From Trichuris trichiura (lineage: Eukaryota; Nematoda; Enoplea; Trichinellida; Trichuridae): a stretch of 64,000 bases of DNA. The stretch is from contig JBAJFE010000004.1 of NCBI GenBank assembly GCA_037903355.1, forward strand, positions 2,790,001 through 2,854,000, read 5' to 3'. Below the pieces are notes generated by a model that worked only from the letters and a program-made list of their open reading frames with translations, was not told where the DNA came from and searched no databases. Below, piece after piece: positions 24,881 through 37,257 of this stretch. Numbering within the stretch: position 1 is the stretch's first letter; each line of letters opens with the position of its first letter. The position numbers and the translations under genes were made by a program.

Positions 24881-24888
24881 TATAAAAG
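24881..24888 (+). promoter_or_regulatory. TATA box of N4
   Basis: TATAAAAG is followed about 30 bases later by TCAATTCAGC and ATG at 24936. Confidence 0.6.
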
Positions 24889-24935
24889 CTGAGTTGGAAA
24901 TGAATCTGCATCAATTCAGCTCAATTGGGGCAACG

Positions 24936-27900
24936 ATGATTTTTCTATGTCTTCTAACTCTCTTTTTGCTGAGCCAGGTAATTCAACGTGGACCAATTTA
25001 GTCATTCTCATTTGGGCCATATAGCATTTTTAATGACTTTCTACATTTGGCCTTCATTTTACAACAACAGCAGTAGAAGAAATGTGAGCACCAATATTAG
25101 TAACATAAGGAACGCAGCACTTTCCATGGGACAGGTTGGCTTCGCAACTTAGCTAAGTCTTTGATGTATGGAAATAAGGGAAATGATGTTGTAATTTTTA
25201 CACACGTAAAAGCGTCAACTGCTTAAAGTGAAAGTGCATTTCTTTCTGCGTGCACCTCACCTAAACTGACCTAAACTTATTTGCAGTCTGCAGCGCAAGA
25301 ACAAGAGTATCCTTATGAAACGGAAAAGGAAATATTTAAGAGCAGGGTGGCAGGGTACTTCGTTACACATCTGCGACCAATAAAGGTCTTTGACTTCGTT
25401 ACTCACGGATATGGAAAATGCCAGCATAATGGAAGACGTGGATATGGAATTGTATACGCTATGATGAATGTATCATGCCCATATGACGACGCAGTAAGTA
25501 TGCCGAAAGTAGCCCAGCTTTCAAGCAGGATAAGAACACAGAAACTGATCACTGAAGTTCTTTTCTCTGCATGTCAACTAAGTTTAACAGTCATTGTAGC
25601 ATGGCATAGAATTGCGACAGAAGTACGCACTTTTAGAACAGAGCTGCGTTTAACACTTAATAATCCCCTACAGATTTCAAAAGCTTTCTTAGCGATACGC
25701 AGATTTAATGAGCAGAGGCTATGTTCAGTTAAATTGTCAGGCGGCTTAAAAAACAATGTTGCAGGTAGGCGCAGTGTCACTATTAACTCAAAATCGTTGA
25801 GAACGTATCCTTAAACTTAGAAGACAATGCAAAAAATGTTACTCAGTAAATGTTTGCATTCCTACTTTTAAGCAGTAGTTTCTGCAGTAACTTCTCGTCA
25901 CTCAACCAGCCACCATCATATAGCCAGATTGACACGTTTATTCTTCTTTACAACGCATCCGCATCTGCCCTGCTCCATCTATGGCAATACTTTTCCAGCT
26001 CAGGGTTGCATTTACATAGTTGTGAAATCTCAATGCCATTTTCGCCTCCTGGTCTGATTGGAAATTTTCGCGAGCGAAGATTAGCCCAAATGTAGGAAGG
26101 TAGGAAGGTCACCGTTGACAGTCTTCTTGAGATGACAGTGTCAGTCGCGTGTTAGGAGCATGCTTTTAAGTCGCTTTAAACTAACGGCCAAAATCGAGGG
26201 GTCAGCGAAGAGCACAACCCTCTTTTGAGAATCACAACTTTACGGTATTGCTTTCTTAAGAAAAGTAATAGATAATCACCATGCCGCCAACATTTACTCT
26301 CTAAACGTAAACGGCACAAAAAATTCCTACATTGTGCAAATCTGTTTCTGTGACTATTTTCTGCTCAAACGCAGCTTCTTGCGGACAGATATGATTAAAA
26401 AGACTGAATCATCAGTGAGCAATTAAAATTAACAATTACTCACACTCCTAAAAGTTGACAGTGTACCGGAATGGCAAATCGTTTTTCCGCGATGTGTTCA
26501 ACAGGGTCTTATGCACATTGAAAACTCAACTTTTTTGTAGACATTGTGTAATTTACAAGACACTCAGAATGATGGAACAGACAAGATGGTAGTGGAATGT
26601 CAATACTCTGGAGAAATGAAAGATTTAGAGCTTAGTCGTCCATTCGCTATAGCTTGCTACCAGAAGTGGGACAGGGAACTTAAGGTAAGCAATTAGTATA
26701 TTTCTACAAGAGCGATTATCTAACCGTTCTGTCTTTTTAATCGCTTGTATTCATAAGCTTAATAGCAGTAAACATGTCTAGAAGTCCTGAAAAAAATGCA
26801 TACTAATCAGCCCGTAGTAAACGTTGCGTTAATCTGATTCATTCTTTAGGAGACATCTGAAGAAACACTATGCAGGAAATGGAACTATCCTGGTACCCAG
26901 GTATGCTCATTAACAAGCATAGGAATTCGCAGAATGATGAAGAGTGTGCAATCTTAGCTACCGCAGCTACAACTGCCAGAGCACCTGAAATCACCGCATT
27001 CAAATATCCTACTATATAAAACGACTAACCTCGAGTCTTTCAACGGTAACATGGCGATCAGATTAGATTCTGTTACGCATCTGTTCTTTTGGACATTTTA
27101 GGTGAAACATCGCAAAGTCAGGATGCTGATGCTAGTGGTTGGTTTAAGAATGAATATGAGAGGACTGGATTCTCTGGAAAAGGAAAATTACCACAATATG
27201 GCGCCAACTTAGCCGCTTACTTATTAATAACCATGTAAGTTGCACACTGTATTAGAAGCATAGGCAATTAAGAAAACGTCTCACCCTCAAGATCTTTTCG
27301 TCAGAGACAAGCTGAACAATCAATACAAGCATCTTGTTTTCTCGCTAAAAGTGCATTGCTGTACCGTGCTTCACCTACAGATGCAAAGATTATGCGTGAG
27401 CGGCTTTGAGGCCTTAAATGCTAAATCTCATAAGACCATGCCCGCAGGTTTCTTTTCCAAGCCTAGAAGCAATGAGAGACTAAATTGATTAGCTGTTTCG
27501 ATTTGCTTAAAACTATGCCACCGAAATGAACGAATCATCAATTTAGCCATACTTATGGGACAACCAAAGTGCTCGTTGAAGACACCGACGACTATACTGC
27601 TCTGCCACGGGTATGAACATTCATAAATAATCAAGTGCACCATCTTTCTCCTTCAGTTTTGGTTGAAAAGAGGAACGATAGACGAAGACTACATAAAGCG
27701 AAAACTCCTAAAACTCAACTTGTACTGCAAGGAATCAGAGATCAGCGAAATGGCCAAAGGCGGACAACAGGTGCGTGCATTGTAATTCTCGCTTCACACA
27801 ACAGCTGTTTTTTAGTATTACACCGGATACTTAAAAAACAAAGAAAATACTGATAACGCATGGGTAGATGGTGCCGTCGTTCACGTGCATGATCCAACTG

Positions 27901-28025
27901 GAGAATGCTTCGGTCCTTATCCAGTTCACTCTGATGTCAGAACACGAAAATATAGGTGGCAAATCTTACCGGATACAACTACCCCAAGAGATTTTGCGCA
28001 AACTTTTGCGGCAAACTACAAGTGA
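24936..28025 (+). CDS. N4: secreted NUDT9-H-like protein, 9 exons, intact
   Basis: Predicted exons: 24936-24977, 25287-25493, 26541-26684, 26850-26900, 26958-27045, 27102-27234, 27547-27610, 27657-27770, 27816-28025; 1053 bases, 350 residues. The leader is MIFLCLLTLFLLSQ, four codons shorter than in N1-N3. Exon 2 has YGKCQHNGRRGYGI. Exon 3 has VVECQYSGEM and IACYQKW. Exon 5 LPQLQLPEHLKSP matches the start of the NUDT9-H region. Exon 6 has YERTGFSGKGKLPQYGAN and exon 9 has GYLKNKENTDNAWVDG. The Nudix helix position reads KRGTIDEDYIKRKLLKLN, with no catalytic REx2EE. All donors are GT, including after exon 7. N4 groups with N8, N9 and N10. AATAAA lies at 28149. Confidence 0.83.
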
Positions 28026-28148
28026 TAGCGCTTTGGAAATGCAACCCACCTTTGTTCTTTGATATTAGATTGACAGTCATGATTGACGATTTCGACAGGT
28101 GGGGGGTCATGACTGCGATGTGGTTTCTAAGTGTACAATTTCTTGGTC

Positions 28149-28154
28149 AATAAA
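28149..28154 (+). terminator. Polyadenylation signal of N4
   Basis: AATAAA in TTGGTCAATAAAC, 124 bases after the stop codon. The same context follows N9 (TTGGTCAATAAACG). Confidence 0.6.
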
Positions 28155-28155
28155 C

Positions 28156-28865
28156 CTTCTCTCAGCAGTTCAGTCGTTTTTGTAACCCTTCTGCGTATAG
28201 AAGTTCAATCACAAGACGAAACGACGCAATTGGTAAACTATTACTAAGTCAGCGGTCCATTGGGACTCAGTATTCAATTAAAACTATTTGCATTAGTCTT
28301 CATTCCAAAAATATAATTTGAATCCGCTGCGCCCTCCTTTGTGACAGTATCGTGGAAACATGTTGTAGTACAATCACACTGGGCGTGTTTATTCGACCTA
28401 ATGCGATCTGCAGCTCAAATTTCTTGGGGGCTTACACTTAGAGAATGAAGAAATAGACAATTGTCTCTCATTAGCAATAAAACAGGCTAAAAGGTGAATC
28501 AGATAGGACCCGCAGGGTAGACGTGTTCCCTGCAGGTGACGTTGAGTTTACGGTTTAAAGACTCTTTGGCTTCATTTACTAGGCTCGAATGAAGATTACT
28601 CAAGATCTTCTGTTGGAGGGAGAGGCAACAGTTTAACTCAAAGACTGCAGGTGCGCAACATATGTCTGACTATGTGGAACAATGATAGGCAGAAGCAATG
28701 CTGTACTAAAAAGAGCACATTAAAAGTATTCCAAGGTCAACCAGCAAACCTAGAGGTGCGCATCATTAAATAGCACTGTTCTTAAAAGCGCGTTGTGATG
28801 ACGTGGCTCCCTACGACCAATGACACTACGCTGGAAAAGTTGCTTAAAGACTATCTGAAGTCGCA
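28156..28865. other. Intergenic, nothing recognised
   Basis: No splice-bounded family exon or element ends were seen. It may contain the eroded 5' part of the decayed copy that follows. Confidence 0.35.
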
Positions 28866-29131
28866 ACTGTGAAATTACCTGAAGTCAACGGAAGTATATA
28901 TCCGACTGTATGAACCTGCGAACCTGGAATCTTTCTGCGGTTAAGCTGCAGTCGACTAGAGCTCCGTTATGTATGCCACTATCTTGGGCATTTAAGATAG
29001 CAGTGCAAAGTCAGGAAGTCGTTACTATCCGTTGAATGAGGGGCATGTATGAAAAGACTGCATTTTCTGGAAGGGAAGAATTACAAAAATGTGGACCGAA
29101 CTCAGCTCTTTACCCACTAACAACCAGCCAG
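28866..29131 (+). pseudogene. Decayed NUDT9-H-like copy (exons 5 and 6)
   Basis: About 28866-28936 matches exon 5 of N4/N9: ACCTGAAGTC..., then GAACCTGCGAACCTGGAATC, but with indels, a stop and no donor. About 28995-29131 matches exon 6 (TGAAAAGACTGCATTTTCTG, then GGACCGAACTCAGCTCTTTA) ending ACCAG. Its first part is frameshifted with in-frame stops, and R of RTG is changed to K. I could not find the other exons. It is a dead member of the N4/N8/N9 group. Confidence 0.6.
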
Positions 29132-30984
29132 ACTCCACACAGCATTAGTGGCATTCACTAAAGGTACCAGTCTCGAAATATTCGACGAGGCAGACTAACG
29201 TTATGCAGAAGCAACGCAGCAGTAAAAGCAGTAAACAATTACGTTCCACAGTGAAGCAGCTGCCCTAAAGCTCTATTTTAAAAAAATAAGGTCTGCCATA
29301 GGTGCACTGCGTGCGACAGCATGTTGACAAAGCTACTTCTTGCAAATTAAGGAAACGTATACGAAGACCCTCGGGATCACGTGCAACGTGATAAAATTCT
29401 TCGAGTATAAGTTGTTGAATAAAGAACGCTGTTGCTGGCTATCTGCGCTCGTTGCAGGGATGCTAATTTTGACATTCCTCAAAAACTGCTTGAAGCGAAA
29501 AGATAATGTCACCGTTCTAGCTTAACTTGCTGAACGAAGAAAATTAAGGTAGCAGACAAATCGACATTTTACAGTTCGCTGTGAATCTTCGTGGCGGAAG
29601 CGTCTGTGGTCAGAAAAGGATTGTTTCCAATTCGTTCTTTTTGATTATTTTAAAAGGAGAACTTCATTTCTTTGCGGATGCCGCAATTTGTGTGGAAGGT
29701 GGTACAGTTCACACTTTTGCTAGTAAACGCGTTTTGCCTGCTAGAAATTTGCAAAAAATTAACAAGAACATTCCAAACAATTAATAGCAAAGAACTTAAG
29801 GTTTACTGGCGCCAGTGTGCTTATTTAAAGCCTTATTTCATATAAAAATTGATTATGAACGAAGAAAAGATTACCGTCAAATCGGAAAAGAAAACCATGC
29901 ACGTTTCCGTTGTGTCCCCAAATGTGGACAGTAATTTTATTGGCAGACAGTTGAGGGAGAAAGCAAACTGTTCCGACGGTACCCAAATACTAACCGCGTA
30001 AGGAAGTGCAAGTTACAAGTGTACTCAAGCACTACTCACACGTCGTTATAGGCAGTTTCCGAAACAAAACCGCTGGTGACTGCCAAGACTTTGAATTTTC
30101 GGCAACTCTTTATCAATTTTTAAACCGTTAGAATAAACTCGAAAGTTTCTTATAAACTAGCATGCCTTTGCTATTTGCGTGCATTTAGATCATTTATTGG
30201 AAAAGTTATTGTTAATAATTAGACGTATTCGCCAGCACTGTTACTTACAATTATATAAGTTATTTGGTTGAAACAGTGCTGCAGACTGCACAATGTTCTG
30301 CCGCATTTGTTTTGTCGCCTGAATTGATTTGTCGCAATGATTTATGACGTGGACCGTCTGTTAGAAAAATGATGAGTTAGCTTTTTTTTCGTTAAATAAC
30401 GGCTACCTGAAACTGCTTAACTTGGTTTCGTCCCAGTATATTTAGTCGGTTTTAATTTTTACTTGCTTACTTTTGCAATCCGTTTAATTCGTTTTTCGTC
30501 GCTTTCAGTCATAGTGTTTCCGCTTCGGTTTGAAGGTAGTTTGAAAGTTGGTTACCTAATTAAGCCACTTTTTCCTGTTTGAGCTGGTATGGCCTCCTTT
30601 AAGCTGACCGTCTGTGCTGTTTATCACTGCTTGAAACATTTAGCCAATTCATCTTTGTTACCATGACATAGCGTTTTGGAAATTGTTGCAATATCTTAAG
30701 GCTATTGGTTATTCTCTTTATAAAAAACATGTTCATCATTGAGGATGAGTCCAATAGAAACTACATAGCAGCAGAAAGACTTCGAAGTTAGCGGCAACAG
30801 TTTAAGTTTTGCAATTAGCTCGCGGGAACAAAATAATGCAACGGTCAGAACGGCCTAAGCAGTTTGAACTTCCTTGAAAGCACTATCAAATCTTATTAAT
30901 ACCCTGAATACGTCAAACCATAGTCCCCAGTGGTTAACTGGAACAGCTGAAGCGATGGTAGAAGATGAGGACGCGTATTCACAT
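29132..30984. other. Intergenic, nothing firmly recognised
   Basis: Two plus-strand open frames (29340-29525, 29581-29784) have no recognisable motif, leader or splice pattern. I treat them as chance frames. Confidence 0.35.
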
Positions 30985-33900
30985 TCACTTGTAGTTTGCT
31001 ATGAACCTTCTAGCGTAATCGTTGACCGTTATTCCTCTTCTGGACAAGGAATACCATTGGTAAGGTCCCTTTGGAGCGGAAATGCTTTTAGGAGGTCGAA
31101 CAAGACAATTCCCCAATTCATCGTGCATGTGAATAATGGAACCATTCATCCAAGCGTTGTCTGTATTGAGTTCATGCTTTAGATATCCTTCGTGAAGCTG
31201 TAAGGCAGAATTAAAAGGCATATGGCTAGCACTGTATTCACCAGATTCGTGCTTTTTATCATTGCCTTTATTTCATAATCTGTGCAACGGTCACTGATCT
31301 TTCTGATACTTTTCTTTAGGAAACGTTCATTAATTGTCCCATTCTCAGGAACGAACTGCAAGTAAAAGTCGAACAAACCAGTTTGCATTGAATAAATGGT
31401 ACCTGCGGCAGTATAGTGTTATTACCATTATCTTCAACAAGAACTTCCGTTTGGTGCATGTTATTAGGGTTCCTGAAAATGGCGATACGATTACATCGTC
31501 AAAACCGCACTTACCCATTGAACATTCAAAGTTCCTGACTTTCTGAGCACCTGAGTTTCCTCGAATGCTGACAGTGTTTACCTTCTTTATGCAGATTTAA
31601 TTTTAATGAAGCTTTTGTCTTTAAGCCTCAAGCATTGAATGGCACAGACAAAATGGAAAATGATATTTAATACTTTCAGTAAGTTAAGTCGGTTTTGGAC
31701 ATTGTTCTTAATAAACTTTCCCCTTATCGCCACACTGTTATGGTGTACCTGCGAACGCGTTTTCCTTCATTATTAGCAAAAGTGCCTATCAGTATCAGTG
31801 ACATATTGCATTGTTATAAGATAATACTTGCTTTAGTGATTACCTCGTTATTGCTATGTATATCATTGGGTTATTTCCTGGCTTTGCCAATCTTCCAATT
31901 CCTGCGAACCCAGTTCTTTCCATGATGTTTTCCGGCCAGTCATCAACGTATGGGATAGCATCATACGACAAACTGGACAGGTCTGAAATTGCACGATCAG
32001 ATGAGCAGCGTCAAGAAGCTCGAATTTTGTGGAGTAAATAATACTAGCAAATTCCAGCCTCGCAGGTCGATAAACTAACACACGCGAGAAAACAGATTTC
32101 AGATGTTCAGGAATCTTTAGTTGTGGAACCTGAAAATTGATTAAATTTTAGAAGTTACATTCTGAAGTTTGATACGTCAGTCAACTTACTTCAGTCCCTG
32201 GATATCGCCAACTGACACACAGTTCTGCATCGGTTGGCTGCTTAAATAAAGATGCTGTAAATTATTTTTAACTTAGACGGTTGTTTTAAAGCTTTCCTCA
32301 TGAAATACTCACTATGTCAGTTTTAAGAGATGGAAAAGCTGATCAATCAGTCACAGTTACTCCATCAGTTGAGAGAAGTATTAATAATAGTTCATTTTAC
32401 CTTTTCGTCATTTCCCACCTTCTCGTAGCAAATTGTAGCCAAAGGATGGCTGACAACCGCGCCAGTTACTTCCGACGCATATTCGCACTCCACCCGCTTT
32501 GGATTTCTCAGTTCTGTACTGGCAGCAGAATTGGACTGAAGCAGTAATGTGACTCAAATGACAACGCACATACAGTTTTTAATAATAGTAACATTGGAAA
32601 AGCTTTATTTAAAAGTATGCTTATTACTGATTTAATTCAAATTTTCAGTGTTGCTTTCTGTACAGATAGCATAGAACTACCTTTGTGCAGTGCTGCATAA
32701 AGCTTTTCGTAAAAGTTCTCCTTATCTTTCCCGGGAAATATAATTTAAATGAGTAACGCTGATGATATAGCGACGGTTTGTGGAAGCAGCAACACCATTT
32801 CAAGAAACTACATTTGTCAAAGGATAATCAAAGTAACGTTCCAAACTGACATTTTATACTACGAATGCTTCGTTGTTTTTGTAGAAAGAAATAAACATTT
32901 CGAATTTGCCTTCCTGAGACACTGTTCTGAGTAAAAGGGTTGTTAAAGAAACTATAAACACAAATTTTGACGCCTGTGATACCATGCTTAGATAGATATC
33001 TGCTTATCGCTTTTAAAGATCTGAGATTTTTAGCAATATCCGCTTAGGTTGTTTGCTCCCACATTTTTCAGTCGATAAATGTGTGCTCCACATCCAGGGC
33101 ACAACAGCTTTAACAGTAATGACTTTTATATTTTATTGAGCAGGTTTATTATAGCTATATAATCGCTAAATAATTCTTGCTACTTTGTTGAAACAGAACG
33201 TGCGATTACGTGCTGGTACATCCACTTATAAGGTATGGATATAATTTTATACCTATTATTGCTAAGTGCACAGAATGAAGAGGCAAATGAAACTACCTTC
33301 TGAGGTATTTACAGTAAAGCTTTCAGGTAGCGCTTAGCTTCTTCAGTTGCTTCTTCACCTGATTAATTCTGTCCCAGATTTTTCTAAAATTTTTTGCGGT
33401 ATTTCAAACCCGTTTTTTGAATAATGTTTATTGCAGAACGTTTGTTCGAAAAACAGGTTGAAAATATTACAAAAAAATTTTAGAAGAAAAAATATTCAAA
33501 AACACCCGTTAGGAAAGAAAAGAAAAAAGAAAAATATTATTAATTGTACAATCGACGCTGAGAAGAGATTGTAAGGAAGGTTGGGCCTAAAAGGCTTCAA
33601 TAGAGAGGGTCCTTCCTTATGCGGATGAACCATGAACTCATAAAGCGTTTGTGAGAAACTATATTTTCAATATTGATATCATTTGTTGAAGTTATCGGCA
33701 TGTGTTCAGCTAGCGTTTGAGCATATGTTTCGGAGATGGTTTACAGAGTATTGAGAGTAGGAATAGAGGATGTTAGCCACTAGTTCTTCAGAGTGTGAGT
33801 ACTAACCTTTACTCCGCGGGCACGCCGACGCATTTCCAACGTAACCTTGGCAATTCCGTACGGATGCCTGTTCTTGCATGAACATTTGGCGAGTGCTGGA

Positions 33901-34415
33901 AATTCCACATTGTTAATTTCTGCTGCGTGCAAAGCTTTCGTAATAAAATGTTTAGCTCCAGTTAAGAAAGCATCTTTTTCTGGGTGGTTCCAAGTAAGTG
34001 ATACGGGCTGCGTATTTTCGCTGTTTTCAGGAATCTGGTTTTTTCTGCGAGACGACATTCTGGCAGCTTCGACTGCTGGCTATAGATGAAAAAAAAGAAG
34101 TTTCATATTTCAAAAAATAGAAACATTTGAAGGGAACGAAACAAATTCACACCTCTTTAAATGCATTTAGAATTATTTCTGCACAAAAAAGCAATTCTTC
34201 AGAAACTGCACTAATCTTCGAAGACCACAATGTAAATGATGTACACTTTTTTCGCTTGTGCGTATGCACGCTGTGAAACACTTAGGATTGACTGGTACAT
34301 ACTGAGTAGCAAACCCGTTGACTAGTCATCCACTCATGTGCATAAATTAGGATAAAACGCTAAGGTTTCCTACTTGCATTAACAGCATCATTCCTACGAA
34401 GTAAATTTGAACCAT
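30985..34415 (-). CDS. N5: secreted NUDT9-H-like protein on minus strand, 9 exons, intact
   Basis: Predicted exons in transcript order: 34415-34374, 34079-33807, 32535-32401, 32240-32190, 32129-32045, 31982-31844, 31472-31403, 31355-31242, 31197-30985; 1122 bases, 373 residues. The leader is MVQIYFVGMMLLMQ. Exon 2 is 91 codons, about 22 longer than in siblings, with an added polar segment (RRKNQIPENSENTQP) before the conserved part ending KCSCKNRHPYGIAKVTLE. Exon 3 has VECEYASEV and ATICYEK; exon 4 is ...LCVSWRYPGTE; exon 5 has VPQLKIPEHLKS; exon 6 has MERTGFAGIGRLAKPGNN; exon 9 has EGYLKHELNTDNAWMNG. The Nudix position reads PENGTINERFLKKSIRKISD, also degenerate. It is the only member in inverse orientation. 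Confidence 0.82.
33381..33486. repeat. Imperfect inverted repeat in N5 intron 2
   Basis: TTCTAAAATTTTTTGCGGTA faces TTACAAAAAAATTTTAGAA across about 50 bases. It is AT-rich. It could form a hairpin in the pre-mRNA; no element is recognised. Confidence 0.4.
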
Positions 34416-34465
34416 GATTGTGCTGGGTGAATTATGGTTGGGTTATTTAATGTTTTTGACGCAGG

Positions 34466-34473
34466 TTTATATA
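34466..34473 (-). promoter_or_regulatory. TATA box of N5
   Basis: TATATAAA on the minus strand, 51 bases upstream of the start codon, the same spacing as in siblings. Confidence 0.55.
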
Positions 34474-37257
34474 GCATGTTGCTAATGACATAATCACCTT
34501 TGTTATTGCGCATGAGCGTACTCACCCACTGATTCGAGTTAGTTATTATTACTTCCACTGTGATGCAGTCGTGTTTGCTGTGAAAATGCTCACCGTTGGT
34601 AGTGCTGTCAATAGTGCTATGGACAGTTTTCGCTGCGAAAAGTCTTACATAGTCTACTGCGCTCAGTAACGCTCCTGCGTTCTAGTGAGTTGTTGTTCAT
34701 CATCTTTTCGTAACGCTTTCTGTTGAATGCATGCCGTGTAAACTTCTCGCAAGCAGCACACCCACGCCATTTCATTGTCGCAGTGGTAATAGATGTTTAC
34801 TCTAAGGATGGATACTCTGATATAGAACGTACTCTTTACTGACATTGCCTTCTCATCAGCTTTTGCAACATTTACCGCCGCTTATTTTTACAGATTAATC
34901 TGAGCAGGCAGTAGAGAGCTTCTGTCGATTCCTTGAAAACAAAAATGCGCCATATTTGCGTTTTTACAATACCTTTTATTAAATTTTTAAACAATGACAG
35001 GTTTCTTAGTTTGCGTGATCATTTTGAGCGGAAATGGGGAAGAACCCTTTAATCATTTGCGCAAAACGCCGTGAGTTCCCGTAATTATTAAGGTTAGAAA
35101 TTCTCTGTTGAAAAGCAAACACATGAGCGAGTTTATTTTTACGGAAATGCTCTTTTGAGAATGATGATTGAATGGCATTCTGATTATATTAACAGATGCA
35201 TGCCATGAGAACGTAGTGATGCCCTACCATGATAACAGAAAGCAATAGTAGTCACATTAGTTTTTCGAAAACCTCTTTCAGCTGGTGGCACTAGCATGCA
35301 TTTCGAGAAGCGCAAGCGATTTGATGCAGATGCATCCAGTTATTATGTCGATCACTGCCAAACAGCTATGCGTTAGGATTAAATATGCCCTGATCATGTC
35401 AGATAATGCATATTCAAAATAAGAAAAGCACTAACGTTGTAAAGCAGCTTGAATTTCATGGTGGTATTGCTTGGCGCAAAACTTAAAACCAATCACAGAG
35501 ATAGAGAAGTGCAGAGTTGGTGGGACTTACTAGTGCATAGCCTAGACAACGAAGTCATGTCAGAATGAACAAACTAAATGCCGGTAATTACTGACCAAAG
35601 GTCGTAAAGGGTGTTTCATCGAGAATGTAGCCAGGACCGTCCATTGATCATGACTTTTTTTTGAAGACACTTTCATGAGTCATTTAACAGTGTAATAAAA
35701 GTAAAAAATAAAGCTTTTCTTTGTCTACCTTGACGTACTAACGCCATTTGCTTAAGAAATGAGGAAGGTTTAGTTCTCATCTGTCGCCTTATTGCCACAT
35801 AACCCCATATAAAAGCTGTTTATTTCATACACCTGTCATTCATGTCTGTCCTGAAGGACTGCTGTTAAGGGTATGCATGCTTAATTTCAGGCACGCTGGT
35901 TGCGGAAAACGCGTTAACATTAGCAGCTAAGTAAAGCTGTTAACGCTATGGCATTATGCCTAGTAGCTGAATTTACAAGTAGCCTGTTTAATGCATACAT
36001 AACAGTTGTGCCTGGAATTTTTATATCAGTGCTGAGGAGTTACCGCAGACGACGCGAAAATGAGTGACTGATTACTTTTCGAACAGCAGACTAGTCAGCT
36101 GTACATAAAATTATCACGGCTTATGTAGCGGTTGGACAAGGAACTGCACTCAGCTAACATTAAATATTGCCAATCAGTTACATCTAATATCGCATTGAAA
36201 AAATAAGGCACGCTTTTTAGAGACGCTTTCCTTGGCAACGCGTCAGTTTGCAATTGCAGCGCAATAATACACCACAAACCAAAGCAGTTACCTAGCGCAA
36301 ATATAATACTCAAAAGACGCATTGCTTAAATAGCAAACACTGAATTATGAATTTTAAATTTGCAGAGCAGGTTTCTGGAAAAGGATTAATACATTTCCTG
36401 AGCTAAACCTACCGTGGACCTGTACGGGGACTTTTTTCTTGACACCCTAATCCATCATCTCGTCCTCAATCTCTGAGAGAAACGGAAACACTTGGGGGAT
36501 CAACATAAGCCGCACGCACCGAAACAGGCGGAAAAAATACTAGAAAATGGGCACATATACATTACCCGTATTTGGAGCTTTTGGTTCAGAGGACGTTTGG
36601 CATATTGTGACGAATGCCAGTTTACGCAAGGTCATTACCGGCTCCTGTCTCCTAAAAAAAAGTCCAGTTTACAAACAAGCTTCAATATGTGATAAACAAT
36701 AAGGATTAATAGGAGCATAAGAAACCCTGAGTTCTAAAAATAAAATAAAGCTGTTCTAGCAAGGTTCTGTACGGTTATTGAGATTTCTTTGAATATGAAA
36801 TCTGCAGAAGGCTGTTGTTAGAAAAGGACGTTGGAAAACTGTTGTTCTAAAATAGCAGAAGTCTGAGATTCCATAAAGCGATTGACATTAAGGCATGCTT
36901 GAACATTTGGCATATAGAGAGAAGTATTATAACAGAAAAAGTAAATAAGGATGATTTTTCACCGCCTACAACTTCAAGTTGAACCTAAAAAACTTGATTT
37001 TCATTGCGCAGTACTTTCAAATAACTTTGATGCTTTCTTCCTTCTTTTCCGCTTTCCACGCTGAAGAACTAATGCACTCACTGGAAGATTCATATAGGCG
37101 GTGAACTGGACAACATTTCTCGCAAAATTACTTCGTATTTCTGTTCATCTACCGCACAATGAAGATTACTAACTGACAGTCATCATTACGTTAAGATTAC
37201 ATATCAGTCACCAATCGCCAAGCAAAGTTACGGCAGATGGTCGAAGGGTGTTCAGTT
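34474..37257. other. Intergenic, nothing recognised
   Basis: This gap between the divergent genes N5 and N6 has no family exons and no clear element ends. Confidence 0.35.

Larger units (their letters stand above)
16831..25220. repeat. Segmental tandem duplication, unit 2
   Basis: Collinear with 9576-16830. It holds N3 and the start of N4. It is about 1.1 kb longer than unit 1, which the hAT-type (796 bases plus duplication) and Penelope-like (277 bases plus duplication) insertions account for. Confidence 0.8.

Noticed and set aside
29340..29784. Two plus-strand frames that might be a small gene
   Set aside because: No recognisable motif, no paralogue in the window, no promoter or splice pattern.
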